From the NCBI GenBank assembly GCA_009923475.1, contig RFTM01000082.1, positions 1 through 7,310 on the forward strand: DNA of 7,310 bases, given 5' to 3'. A program made the translations under genes and the position numbers. The stretch is from Gammaproteobacteria bacterium (lineage in GTDB: Bacteria > Pseudomonadota > Gammaproteobacteria > Steroidobacterales > Steroidobacteraceae). The notes under the pieces are model-generated. The model searched no databases, had not been told where the DNA came from, and saw nothing but the letters and a program-made list of their open reading frames with translations. This document shows positions 1 through 5,443 of this stretch, in pieces (positions within the stretch are counted from its first letter, which is position 1; each line of letters begins with the position of its first letter).

Positions 1-231
1 GCGGTCGAGCGCGTGGAGCCGCTCGTGGCGCTCTTCGCCCTCGCCGTGGCCCGGTTTACCGAGCGGGACGCGCGGCAGGAGGCTGAGCGCACCGTGGAAG
101 TCGTGGCCGAGCGGGTGCACGCCGAGGTCGCCGCACGTGCCGCGGCCTCCGACCGGGAACAGGCAGAGGCCGCCGAGACGGCCCGCCGACAGGCCCGCCG
201 GCTTGTCGAGCAGCAGGATGCCGTCGGTCAA
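1..231 (-). CDS. truB: tRNA pseudouridine-55 synthase TruB, N-terminal fragment, broken after about 15 codons
   Basis: TruB converts U55 of the tRNA T-loop to pseudouridine. The frame begins at a TTG (231-229) overlapping the rbfA stop as TTGA, so translation is probably coupled to rbfA; no in-frame ATG is visible upstream. The first residues read (M)TDGILLLDKPAGLS, the conserved family N-terminus, and the position directly after rbfA fits the operon. From about position 187 to the window edge the frame stays open but no longer resembles TruB: the expected HTGxLDPxATG block with the catalytic Asp is absent in all three minus frames, and the translation becomes rich in Gly, Leu, Pro and His, typical of the shadow of a plus-strand gene. 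Only 187-231 is therefore credible truB. It may be a genuine truncation or rearrangement, or a misassembly near a contig end. Confidence 0.6.
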   Translation of the reverse strand, partial: MTDGILLLDKPAGLSAGRLGGLCLFPVGGRGTCGDLGVHPLGHDFHGALSLLPRVPLGKPGHGEGEERHERLHALDR

Positions 232-351
232 CGCGATGCGCCGTCGTCGTCGTCCGCCGGCGCGGCGGGAGCCCCCGCGTCAGGGTCGCGGCGGACGGCC
301 TCGTCGATCAGGCGCGTGAGACGCTGGGCGCGCTCGATGCTCTCGTCGTAG
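1..351 (+). CDS. Unrecognised helical Glu/Ala/Arg-rich reading frame, open at the left edge; credible only to about 186
   Basis: Frame 1 of the plus strand is open from base 1 to a TAG at 349-351, and an ATG lies at 13-15. Residues from 1 to about 186 have a short hydrophobic stretch (PLVALFALAVARF) followed by about 45 residues rich in Glu, Ala, Arg, Val and Gln, such as EAERTVEVVAERVHAEVAAR, which look like an amphipathic helix or coiled coil. Third codon positions are almost all G or C. From about 187 onwards the frame runs antisense to truB and rbfA, and its Ser/Ala/Arg-rich translation looks like shadow. I do not recognise the protein. If real, it is the end of a gene entering from the left and cut at the junction near 187. 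The alternative is a chance open frame in GC-rich DNA. Confidence 0.25.
   Translation, partial: AVERVEPLVALFALAVARFTERDARQEAERTVEVVAERVHAEVAARAAASDREQAEAAETARRQARRLVEQQDAVGQRDAPSSSSAGAAGAPASGSRRTASSIRRVRRWARSMLSS
180..200. repeat. 9-bp direct repeat GGCCCGCCG at the truB breakpoint
   Basis: GGCCCGCCG occurs at 180-188 and again at 192-200, separated by ACA. The right copy encodes part of the TruB KPAG motif on the minus strand. The left copy spans the point where TruB similarity ends. Short repeats at a junction fit microhomology joining, but in this GC-rich context it could be coincidence. Confidence 0.5.
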
Positions 352-632
352 ACGAACTCGAGGCGCGGCGCATGCCGCAGGCCGAGCCGGCGCCCGGCCT
401 CGCCGCGCAGGAACCCGGCGGCGCGCGTCAGGCCCGCCTGCACCTCGTCAGGCGGATGGCGGTCGCCGAAGGGCACGAACAGCACGCGCGCGACGCCCAT
501 GTCGGCGGCGACCTCGACCGCGGTGAAGGTGACCATGCCGACGCGGGGATCCTTGACCTCGCGCGACACGAGCTCCGCGAGCACGCGCTGCAACTCGGCG
601 CCGATGCGCTGCAGACGCGCCTTGCCGGCCAT
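228..632 (-). CDS. rbfA: 30S ribosome-binding factor RbfA
   Basis: RbfA binds the immature 30S subunit near the 5' end of 16S rRNA and assists late maturation and cold adaptation. The product is 134 residues, normal for the family. Visible hallmarks are KDPR (27-30), VTFTAVEV (34-41), the AAG kink (71-73) that replaces GxxG in this KH-like fold, LRHAPRLEF (85-93) and the conserved YDESIERAQR segment (95-104). After about residue 115 there is a flexible Ala/Pro tail with four consecutive Asp, encoded by a short GAC run. The ATG overlaps the infB stop as TGATG and no strong Shine-Dalgarno is seen, so translation is likely coupled to infB. A longer upstream reading in this frame is only the shadow of infB. 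The stop overlaps the truB TTG. Confidence 0.95.
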   Translation of the reverse strand: MAGKARLQRIGAELQRVLAELVSREVKDPRVGMVTFTAVEVAADMGVARVLFVPFGDRHPPDEVQAGLTRAAGFLRGEAGRRLGLRHAPRLEFVYDESIERAQRLTRLIDEAVRRDPDAGAPAAPADDDDGASR

Positions 633-3187
633 CAGGCGATCGCCCGGGCCACCTCGACGCGCGAGTAGCACTCGATCTGGTCGCCGACCCGCACGTCCTG
701 GTAGTTCTTGACGCCGATGCCGCACTCGGTGCCGGCGCGCACCTCGCCCACGTCGTCCTTGAAGCGGCGCAGCGATTCGAGCGAGCCCTCGAAGATGACC
801 ACGTTGTCGCGCAGCACGCGGATGGGGTTGTTGCGCTTGACCGCGCCCTCGATGACGAGGCAACCGGCGACCACGCCGAACTTGCTGGAACGGAACACGT
901 CGCGCACCTGTGCGGTGCCGACGATCTGCTCCTTGATCTCGGGCGCGAGCAGGCCGCTCATGCGCTGTTTGATGTCGTCGATGGCTTCGTAGATGATCGA
1001 GAAGTAGCGGATCTCGATGCCGGTCTCCTTGACGGCCTCGCGGGCGCCCGAATCGGCGCGCGTGTTGAAGCCGAGCACCATGGCGTTGGAGGCCGCGGCC
1101 AGCTGCACGTCCGAGGCGGTGATGCCGCCGACGCCGCTCGCCACCACCTTGACCTGCACCTCGTCGGTCGAGAGCTTGCCGAGCGCGTCGCGCAGCGCCT
1201 CGGCGCTGCCCTGCACGTCCGCCTTGATGAGCACGCCGATGACGCCGGCCTTGGCCTCGGTCATCTGCGAGAACACGTCGCCGACCGCCGCCGCCTGCTT
1301 GGCGAGCTTGACGTCGCGGGACTTGCCCTGGCGGTGCAGCGCGACTTCACGCGCCTTGCGCTCGCTCTCCACGGCCAGCAGCTCGTCGCCCGCGTTGGGC
1401 GCGCCCGACAGTCCGAGCACCAGCACCGGCATGGAGGGCTTGGCCTCCTGCACCGACTTGCCGGTCTCGTCGAACATGGCGCGCACGCGACCGAACTCCT
1501 GGCCGGCGATGATCGGGTCGCCGGTCTTGAGCGTGCCCTTCTTGACGAGCACCGTGGCGGTCGCGCCGCGGCCCTTCTCCATGCTCGCCTCGATGATGAT
1601 GCCCGAGGCGAGGCCGTCGACCGGCGCCGCGAGCTCGAGCACCTCGGCCTGCAGCAGGATCGCCTCGAGCAGCTGGTCGATGCCCTGGCCCGTGTAGGCC
1701 GAGACGTTGACGAACATGTTCTGGCCGCCCCACTCCTCGGGGATGACCTCGTGCTTCGAGAGCTCGGTGCGCACCCGGTCCGGGTCCGCGGTCGACTTGT
1801 CGATCTTGTTGACCGCGACGACGATCGGCACGCCCGCCGCGCGCGCGTGCTGGATCGCCTCGATGGTCTGCGGCATGACGCCGTCGTCGGCGGCCACCAC
1901 CAGCACCACCACGTCGGTGGCGCGGGCGCCGCGCGCGCGCATCGCCGTGAAGGCCGCGTGGCCCGGCGTGTCGAGGAAGGTCACCCCGCCCCTCGGCGTC
2001 TGCACGTGGTAGGCGCCGATGTGCTGCGTGATGCCGCCGGCCTCGCCCGCGGCGACCTTGGCCTTGCGGATGTAGTCGAGCAGCGAGGTCTTGCCATGGT
2101 CGACGTGGCCCATCACCGTGACCACCGGCGGCCGCGCCAGCTTCTCGACGGCCGCGGCGCCCTCGCCCTGCAGGCCGTGCTCGACCTCGTCCTCGCGCAG
2201 CAGCTTGGCCGCGTGGCCCATCTCCTCGACCACGAGCACCGCGGTGTCCTGGTCGATCGGCTGGTTGATGGTGGCCATCACGCCCATGTTCATCATGGCC
2301 TTGATGACTTCCGTGGCCTTGACGGCCATCTTCTGCGCGAGCTCCTGCGGCGTGATGGTCTCGCCGATCGCCACCTCGCGCCGGACCGGCGCCGTGGGCA
2401 GCTCGAAGCCGTGCCGCACCTCCATGCCCACGGGCGCCTTGCGCTCGCGGACCTTCTTCTTCTTCTTGAGGCGCGAGCTCGCGTCGCCGCCGATGTGCAG
2501 CTCCTGGCGTCCGTAGCGCGTGCGGCGGTCGCCCTCGCTCTCGCGCTCGCCCTTCCCGGCGGGCTTGGCGTCGGCGGCGCGCCCCGGCGCGGCCGCGGCC
2601 CCGGCCGGCACAGGCTCGCCGCGTCCGCGCGCCCGCGCGGCCTCGGCCTGTTCGCGCTCGCGCTGCTCGGCGGCCTTGCGGGCGTCCTCGGCGGCGCGGC
2701 GCGCCGCGGCCTCCTCCTCGACGCGGCGGCGGTTCTCCGCCTCCATGCGCTCGGCCTCGCGGCGCTCGTTCTCCTGGCGCTGGCGCTCGGCCTGCGCGGC
2801 CTCCTCGGCCTCGCGCGCCTTGGCCTCGGCCTCGGGCCCTGCGGCGCCGCGCGACTGCTCCTCGAGCAGGTCGCGCTTGACGTAGGTGCGCTTGACGCGC
2901 ACCTCCACGTTGACGGTGCGGGAGCGTCCGGTGGTCCCGGCGAGCTTGATCTCGCTCTGCTGCTTGCGCTGCAGGGTGATCTTGCGCGGCGCGCCGACGC
3001 CGGTCGCCGCCTCGGGCGCCTGGCCGTGGCTGCGCCGCAGGTGCGAGAGCAGCTCGAGCTTGGCCTCGTCGCTGATGCGGTCGTCAGGACCGCTCACCTT
3101 GATGCCGGCCTGGTCGAGCTGCGTGAGCAGCTTGTCGACCGGGACCTTCAGCACCTCGGCGAATTGCGCAACCGTCACGTCAGCCAT
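632..3187 (-). CDS. infB: Translation initiation factor IF-2
   Basis: IF2 is the GTPase that places fMet-tRNA on the 30S P site and promotes 50S joining. The product is 851 residues, a normal proteobacterial length. Residues 1-52 form the N-terminal IF2 domain, and about 67-105 the second N-terminal motif (KITLQRK ... VKRTYVKRD). Residues 108-245 are a low-complexity Glu/Ala/Arg linker ending in a five-Lys run. Residues 268-330 form the pre-G domain. The G domain shows G1 GHVDHGKT (360-367), G2 [10 protein letters not shown] (384-393), G3 DTPGH (406-410), G4 NKID (460-463) and G5 SAYTGQGI (496-503). Domains II, III and the fMet-tRNA-binding C-terminal barrel follow, ending in VEVARAIA. The start is supported by GAGGT (3197-3193) five bases before the ATG, overlapping the nusA TGA. 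G5 has Tyr where Lys is usual. The frame is intact. Confidence 0.98.
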   Translation of the reverse strand: MADVTVAQFAEVLKVPVDKLLTQLDQAGIKVSGPDDRISDEAKLELLSHLRRSHGQAPEAATGVGAPRKITLQRKQQSEIKLAGTTGRSRTVNVEVRVKRTYVKRDLLEEQSRGAAGPEAEAKAREAEEAAQAERQRQENERREAERMEAENRRRVEEEAAARRAAEDARKAAEQREREQAEAARARGRGEPVPAGAAAAPGRAADAKPAGKGERESEGDRRTRYGRQELHIGGDASSRLKKKKKVRERKAPVGMEVRHGFELPTAPVRREVAIGETITPQELAQKMAVKATEVIKAMMNMGVMATINQPIDQDTAVLVVEEMGHAAKLLREDEVEHGLQGEGAAAVEKLARPPVVTVMGHVDHGKTSLLDYIRKAKVAAGEAGGITQHIGAYHVQTPRGGVTFLDTPGHAAFTAMRARGARATDVVVLVVAADDGVMPQTIEAIQHARAAGVPIVVAVNKIDKSTADPDRVRTELSKHEVIPEEWGGQNMFVNVSAYTGQGIDQLLEAILLQAEVLELAAPVDGLASGIIIEASMEKGRGATATVLVKKGTLKTGDPIIAGQEFGRVRAMFDETGKSVQEAKPSMPVLVLGLSGAPNAGDELLAVESERKAREVALHRQGKSRDVKLAKQAAAVGDVFSQMTEAKAGVIGVLIKADVQGSAEALRDALGKLSTDEVQVKVVASGVGGITASDVQLAAASNAMVLGFNTRADSGAREAVKETGIEIRYFSIIYEAIDDIKQRMSGLLAPEIKEQIVGTAQVRDVFRSSKFGVVAGCLVIEGAVKRNNPIRVLRDNVVIFEGSLESLRRFKDDVGEVRAGTECGIGVKNYQDVRVGDQIECYSRVEVARAIA

Positions 3188-3195
3188 GTGTTACC

Positions 3196-4695
3196 TCAAC
3201 CGTGGCCCGGCGCGAACCAGTGCTCGCGGGCCTTCATGATCAGCTTGCCGGCCTCTTCGGCCGACAGTCCCTGGATGTCGAGCAGGTCGTCCACCGCCTG
3301 CTCCGCGAGGTCCTCGCGGGTGCGCACGCCGCGACGCGCGAGCGCCAGCGCGAGGTCCGGCTGCATGCCCTCGAGCAGCAGCAGGTCGTCGGCGGGCAGC
3401 TGCGAATCGAGGCTCTCCTCGCTGGCGATCGCCTGCGTGAGCAGCACGTCGCGGGCGCGGCTGCGCAGCTCCTTGACGATGTCCTCGTCGAACTCCTCGA
3501 TCGAGTTGAGCTCGGACTGCGGCACGTAGGCCACTTCCTCGACCGTCGAGAAGCCTTCCTGCACGAGGATGGTCGCGACGTCCTCGTCGACGTCGAGCTG
3601 CTTCATGAAGTTCTCGACCAGCGAGCGCGCCTCGGACTCGCTCTTGGCCTCGGCCTCCGACTCGTTCATGACGTTGAGGTCCCAGCCGGTGAGCTGGCTC
3701 GCGAGGCGGATGTTCTGGCCGCCGCGGCCGATGGCCTGCGAGAGCTTCTCCTCGGAGACCGCGATGTCCATGCTGTGCGAGTCCTCGTCGACCACGATCG
3801 ACGACACCTCGGCCGGCGACATCGCGTTGATCACGAACTGCGCCGGGTTGTCGTCCCAGGGGATGATGTCGACGCGCTCGCCGGCGATCTCGTTGGAGAC
3901 CGCCTGCACGCGCGAGCCGCGCATGCCGACGCAGGCGCCGACGGGGTCGATGCGCGGGTCCTTGCTGCGCACGGCGATCTTGGCGCGGATGCCGGGGTCG
4001 CGCGCGGCGCCCAGGATCTCGATCGTGCCCTGGCCGACCTCCGGCACCTCCAGCTTGAAGAGCTCGATGAGGAACTCCGGGCCCGAGCGCGTGAGGAAGA
4101 GCTGCGGGCCGCGCGGCTCCGAGCGGACCTCCTTGAGGAAGGCCTTGATGCGGTCCTGCGGCTTGACGATCTCGCGCGAGATCATGTCGATGCGCGAGAC
4201 GAAGCCCTCGGCGTTGCCGCCGAGGTCGACGAAGATGCCGTTGCGGTCGACGCGCTTGACGACGCCGCTGACCAGCTGGCCGACGCGGTCCTTGTAGGCG
4301 TCGACCACCTGCGCACGCTCGGCCTCGCGCACCTTCTGCACGATGACCTGCTTGGCCTGCTGCGCGGCGATACGCCCGAACCCGACCGACTCCATGGGCT
4401 CTTCCACGAAGCCGCCGACCTCGGCCTTGGGGTTGACGTCGAGGGCGTCCTCGAGCCGCAGTTCGCGGTCGGGCACCTCGAGCTCGCGCGAGTCGTCGGC
4501 GAGCACCTTCCAGCGACGGAAGGTCTCGTAGTCGCCCGTCTTGCGGTCGATGGCGACACGCACGTCCCACTCCTCGCCGTGCTTCTTGCGCGTGGCCGAG
4601 GCCAACGCCGCTTCCAGCGCTTCGAAGATGACTTCCTTGTCGACGCCCTTCTCGTTGGAGACGGCGTCCACGACCATCATGATCTCTTTGCTCAT
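3196..4695 (-). CDS. nusA: Transcription termination/antitermination factor NusA
   Basis: NusA binds RNA polymerase, slows elongation, stimulates intrinsic terminators and joins rRNA and phage-type antitermination complexes. The product is 499 residues, close to E. coli NusA. Residues 1 to about 125 are the polymerase-binding N-terminal domain. The S1 domain is about 135-200 ([21 protein letters not shown]). KH1 has GMRG (257-260) and KH2 has GRGG (323-326). Two acidic C-terminal repeats lie at about 365-420 and 437-492. The extra C-terminal repeats are typical of beta/gamma-proteobacterial forms. The ATG at 4695 gives the conserved MSKEI start. Upstream lie two Shine-Dalgarno-like motifs, AAGGA (4702-4698, very close) and AGAGGA (4711-4706). 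A start 12 codons earlier is open but does not match the family. It lies 32 nt after rimP and is probably cotranscribed with it. Confidence 0.98.
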   Translation of the reverse strand: MSKEIMMVVDAVSNEKGVDKEVIFEALEAALASATRKKHGEEWDVRVAIDRKTGDYETFRRWKVLADDSRELEVPDRELRLEDALDVNPKAEVGGFVEEPMESVGFGRIAAQQAKQVIVQKVREAERAQVVDAYKDRVGQLVSGVVKRVDRNGIFVDLGGNAEGFVSRIDMISREIVKPQDRIKAFLKEVRSEPRGPQLFLTRSGPEFLIELFKLEVPEVGQGTIEILGAARDPGIRAKIAVRSKDPRIDPVGACVGMRGSRVQAVSNEIAGERVDIIPWDDNPAQFVINAMSPAEVSSIVVDEDSHSMDIAVSEEKLSQAIGRGGQNIRLASQLTGWDLNVMNESEAEAKSESEARSLVENFMKQLDVDEDVATILVQEGFSTVEEVAYVPQSELNSIEEFDEDIVKELRSRARDVLLTQAIASEESLDSQLPADDLLLLEGMQPDLALALARRGVRTREDLAEQAVDDLLDIQGLSAEEAGKLIMKAREHWFAPGHG

Positions 4696-4727
4696 CGTCC
4701 TTACGTCCTCTCGATGCCGTGCGGCGC

Positions 4728-5198
4728 TCAAGCCACGAGGCGTGCCTTGCCGATCTCGTCGAACGGCAGCTGCACGGGCTCGCCGTCGACCTCAAGCTCG
4801 ACGCCCGTGCCGGTCACCTGCACGAGCGTCCCCGTATACCGTCGCCGCCCGTCGCGCGGCAGCCTCAGTTCGACCCAGACGCGGGCGCCGACGAAGCGCC
4901 CGAAATGCTGCGGCTTGCGCAGCACCCGGTCGAAGCCCGGCGAGGACACCTCCAGGGTGTACGCGCCCGGCAGCGGATCCTCGACATCGAGCAGCGCCGA
5001 CACCTCTCGGCTGACCTTCTCGCAGTCCTCGATGCCGATATGTCCCTCGCGGCCCGCCGGCAGATCGAGGTAGATCCGCAGCAGGCCCGAGCGCGGCGCC
5101 GAAGCCCACTCGATGTCGACCAGCTCGTAGCCGAGCTGCTCGACCAGCGGCTCGAGCAGGCCGATCAACCTCTCGCGTGTCGCGTTCGCGGTCGTCAT
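4728..5198 (-). CDS. rimP: Ribosome maturation factor RimP
   Basis: RimP binds the free 30S subunit and helps form the central pseudoknot and recruit early proteins. The product from the ATG at 5198 is 156 residues, usual for the family. The N-terminal alpha/beta domain spans about 8-80 ([20 protein letters not shown] at 11-30) and the SH3-like C-terminal domain follows from about 84. The hallmark [12 protein letters not shown] is at 82-93, and the C-terminal [12 protein letters not shown] is typical. The frame is also open upstream to an ATG at 5333, but that extension would be translated through both terminator hairpins and lacks family similarity, so I prefer 5198. The ribosome binding region has GGAAGG one base before ATG and GGAGAGGG further upstream (about 12 nt), so initiation may use the latter. 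It is the first gene of the operon. Confidence 0.95.
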   Translation of the reverse strand: MTTANATRERLIGLLEPLVEQLGYELVDIEWASAPRSGLLRIYLDLPAGREGHIGIEDCEKVSREVSALLDVEDPLPGAYTLEVSSPGFDRVLRKPQHFGRFVGARVWVELRLPRDGRRRYTGTLVQVTGTGVELEVDGEPVQLPFDEIGKARLVA

Positions 5199-5226
5199 GC
5201 CTTCCGGTCGCCCTCTCCGCTCGAAC

Positions 5227-5249
5227 AAAAAAGGGCCCCAAGGGCCCCC
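5227..5249 (-). terminator. Intrinsic terminator immediately upstream of rimP
   Basis: On the minus strand GGGCCC (5247-5242) pairs with GGGCCC (5238-5233) around a UUG loop, extended by two G-U pairs, and is followed by six T (5232-5227). It ends 28 bp before the rimP ATG with no recognised gene between. It therefore sits inside the probable rimP leader and can act as an attenuator rather than a gene-end terminator. Confidence 0.75.
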
Positions 5250-5260
5250 ACTTCCATCCG

Positions 5261-5279
5261 CCGCCCCGGCCAGGGGCGG
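5261..5279 (-). other. GC-rich hairpin between the two leader terminators
   Basis: CCGCCCC (5279-5273) can pair with GGGGCGG (5267-5261) around TGGCC, giving seven GC pairs. No T run follows, so it is not a terminator by itself. It begins inside the T tract of the first leader terminator and lies 11 bp before the second. It could serve as a pause or spacer hairpin. Confidence 0.5.
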
Positions 5280-5307
5280 AAAAAATAAAAGCCCCTCGGG
5301 GGGCTTT
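5280..5307 (-). terminator. Strong intrinsic terminator in the rimP leader
   Basis: AAAGCCCC (5307-5300) pairs perfectly with GGGGCTTT (5295-5288) around CCGA, followed by T, A and six T (5287-5280). This is a textbook intrinsic terminator on the minus strand. The plus-strand reading has only a three-T tail, so it is poorer in that direction. No established gene ends here, apart from a possible 22-codon ORF ending at 5334. The S9 peptidase already has its own hairpin at 5412-5435. Confidence 0.85.
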
Positions 5308-5335
5308 CCATAAAGCACTTGCTTATCAAGCACTT
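5303..5335 (-). repeat. AAGTGCTT direct repeats and chained overlapping inverted repeats
   Basis: On the minus strand AAGTGCTT occurs at 5335-5328 and 5320-5313. Small hairpins overlap in series. TGCTT/AAGCA has its loop at 5327-5325. AAGC/GCTT spans 5324-5313. GCTTT/AAAGC spans 5316-5303, and its last arm is also the first arm of the terminator at 5307-5288. Neighbouring pairings exclude each other, as in attenuators, but stems of 4-5 bp are individually weak. Confidence 0.45.
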
Positions 5336-5402
5336 ACGCAGACCAGCTCCTGCCGGACCGCGCCCCGCGAAGCCCGAGGAGCCGCGCGAGGCTGCGCATC
5401 AT
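5334..5402 (-). CDS. Possible 22-residue leader peptide
   Basis: A small ORF begins with two ATG codons (5402-5397), reads MMRSLARLLGL at the N-terminus and SGRSWSA at the C-terminus, and stops at TAA 5336-5334, next to the first AAGTGCTT repeat and 27 bp before the strong terminator. The product would be Arg/Leu-rich and basic. The position matches a leader peptide in an attenuator. Against this, no convincing ribosome binding site precedes it, the best promoter-like -10 element overlaps its start codons so that promoter could not express it, and short open frames are common in GC-rich DNA. I recognise no family. Confidence 0.15.
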   Translation of the reverse strand: MMRSLARLLGLRGARSGRSWSA

Positions 5403-5426
5403 AATCCAAAGCCCCGGGGCATACAA
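5398..5426 (-). promoter_or_regulatory. Candidate sigma-70 promoter for the rimP-nusA operon
   Basis: TATGAT (5403-5398) matches five of six bases of the -10 consensus. Seventeen bases upstream is TTGTAT (5426-5421), a weak -35 matching three of six. A start near 5391 would give a leader of about 190 nt to rimP. The -35 lies in the loop of the S9 peptidase terminator and the spacer contains its 3' arm. This is the only AT-rich element of promoter type I find in the gap. Confidence 0.4.
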
Positions 5427-5435
5427 ACCCCGGGG
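5406..5435 (-). terminator. Hairpin terminator of the S9 peptidase gene
   Basis: CCCCGGGG (5435-5428) pairs with CCCCGGGG (5419-5412) around TTTGTATG, followed by CTTTGG and then ATTAT. It starts 8 bp after the peptidase stop codon. The stem is strong but the T tract is poor, so termination may be incomplete and some readthrough into the rimP leader is possible. Each arm is self-complementary, so alternative pairings exist. Confidence 0.65.
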
Positions 5436-5443
5436 ACTAGGGG

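Larger units (their letters stand above)
5199..5397 (-). promoter_or_regulatory. Structured rimP-nusA leader, candidate attenuator
   Basis: This non-coding stretch lies between the candidate promoter and the rimP ATG. In transcript order it holds a possible long stem (CGCAG near 5395 with CTGCG near 5339, and CTCCT near 5379 with AGGAG near 5350), the chained AAGTGCTT repeats, a strong intrinsic terminator (5307-5280), a GC hairpin (5279-5261), a second intrinsic terminator (5249-5227) and the rimP ribosome binding region. Two intrinsic terminators in one short leader imply that readthrough sets operon expression. NusA stimulates intrinsic termination and is encoded second in the operon, so negative feedback is plausible. 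The E. coli arrangement, with an initiator tRNA before rimP, is absent here. Confidence 0.5.

Noticed and set aside
2470..2780. Repeat array in the infB linker
   Set aside because: The periodicity comes from Glu/Ala/Arg codons of the normal IF2 linker, not from exact DNA repeats.
1334..3529. A very long open frame (over 700 codons) on the plus strand, antisense to infB
   Set aside because: It mirrors infB and part of nusA, with a Leu/Ala/Arg/His/Asp-rich translation and no domain. Such shadows are expected in very GC-rich genes.
3202..5073. A 623-codon plus-strand frame antisense to nusA and rimP
   Set aside because: The translation is repetitive in Leu, Val, Asp and His and is the complement of conserved NusA codons.
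5226..5310. Insertion sequence or transposon end, because of the dense inverted repeats
   Set aside because: There is no transposase, no target-site duplication and the hairpins carry terminator T tracts.
5303..5320. A boxA-like antitermination site (TGCTTTA) in the rimP leader
   Set aside because: It lacks the C and full T run of TGCTCTTTA and is better explained as part of the inverted repeat chain.
5312..5329. TTGATA as a -35 element for a second promoter
   Set aside because: No -10-like hexamer lies 15-19 bases downstream; that interval is the terminator stem.
4728..5333. A longer RimP starting at 5333
   Set aside because: The extra 45 residues are encoded by the two terminator hairpins and show no family similarity; the ATG at 5198 gives the usual length.
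5310..5400. A tRNA gene before rimP, as in E. coli
   Set aside because: No T-loop GTTCRANNC arm, acceptor stem or CCA context can be arranged; the fold seen is a simple long stem.
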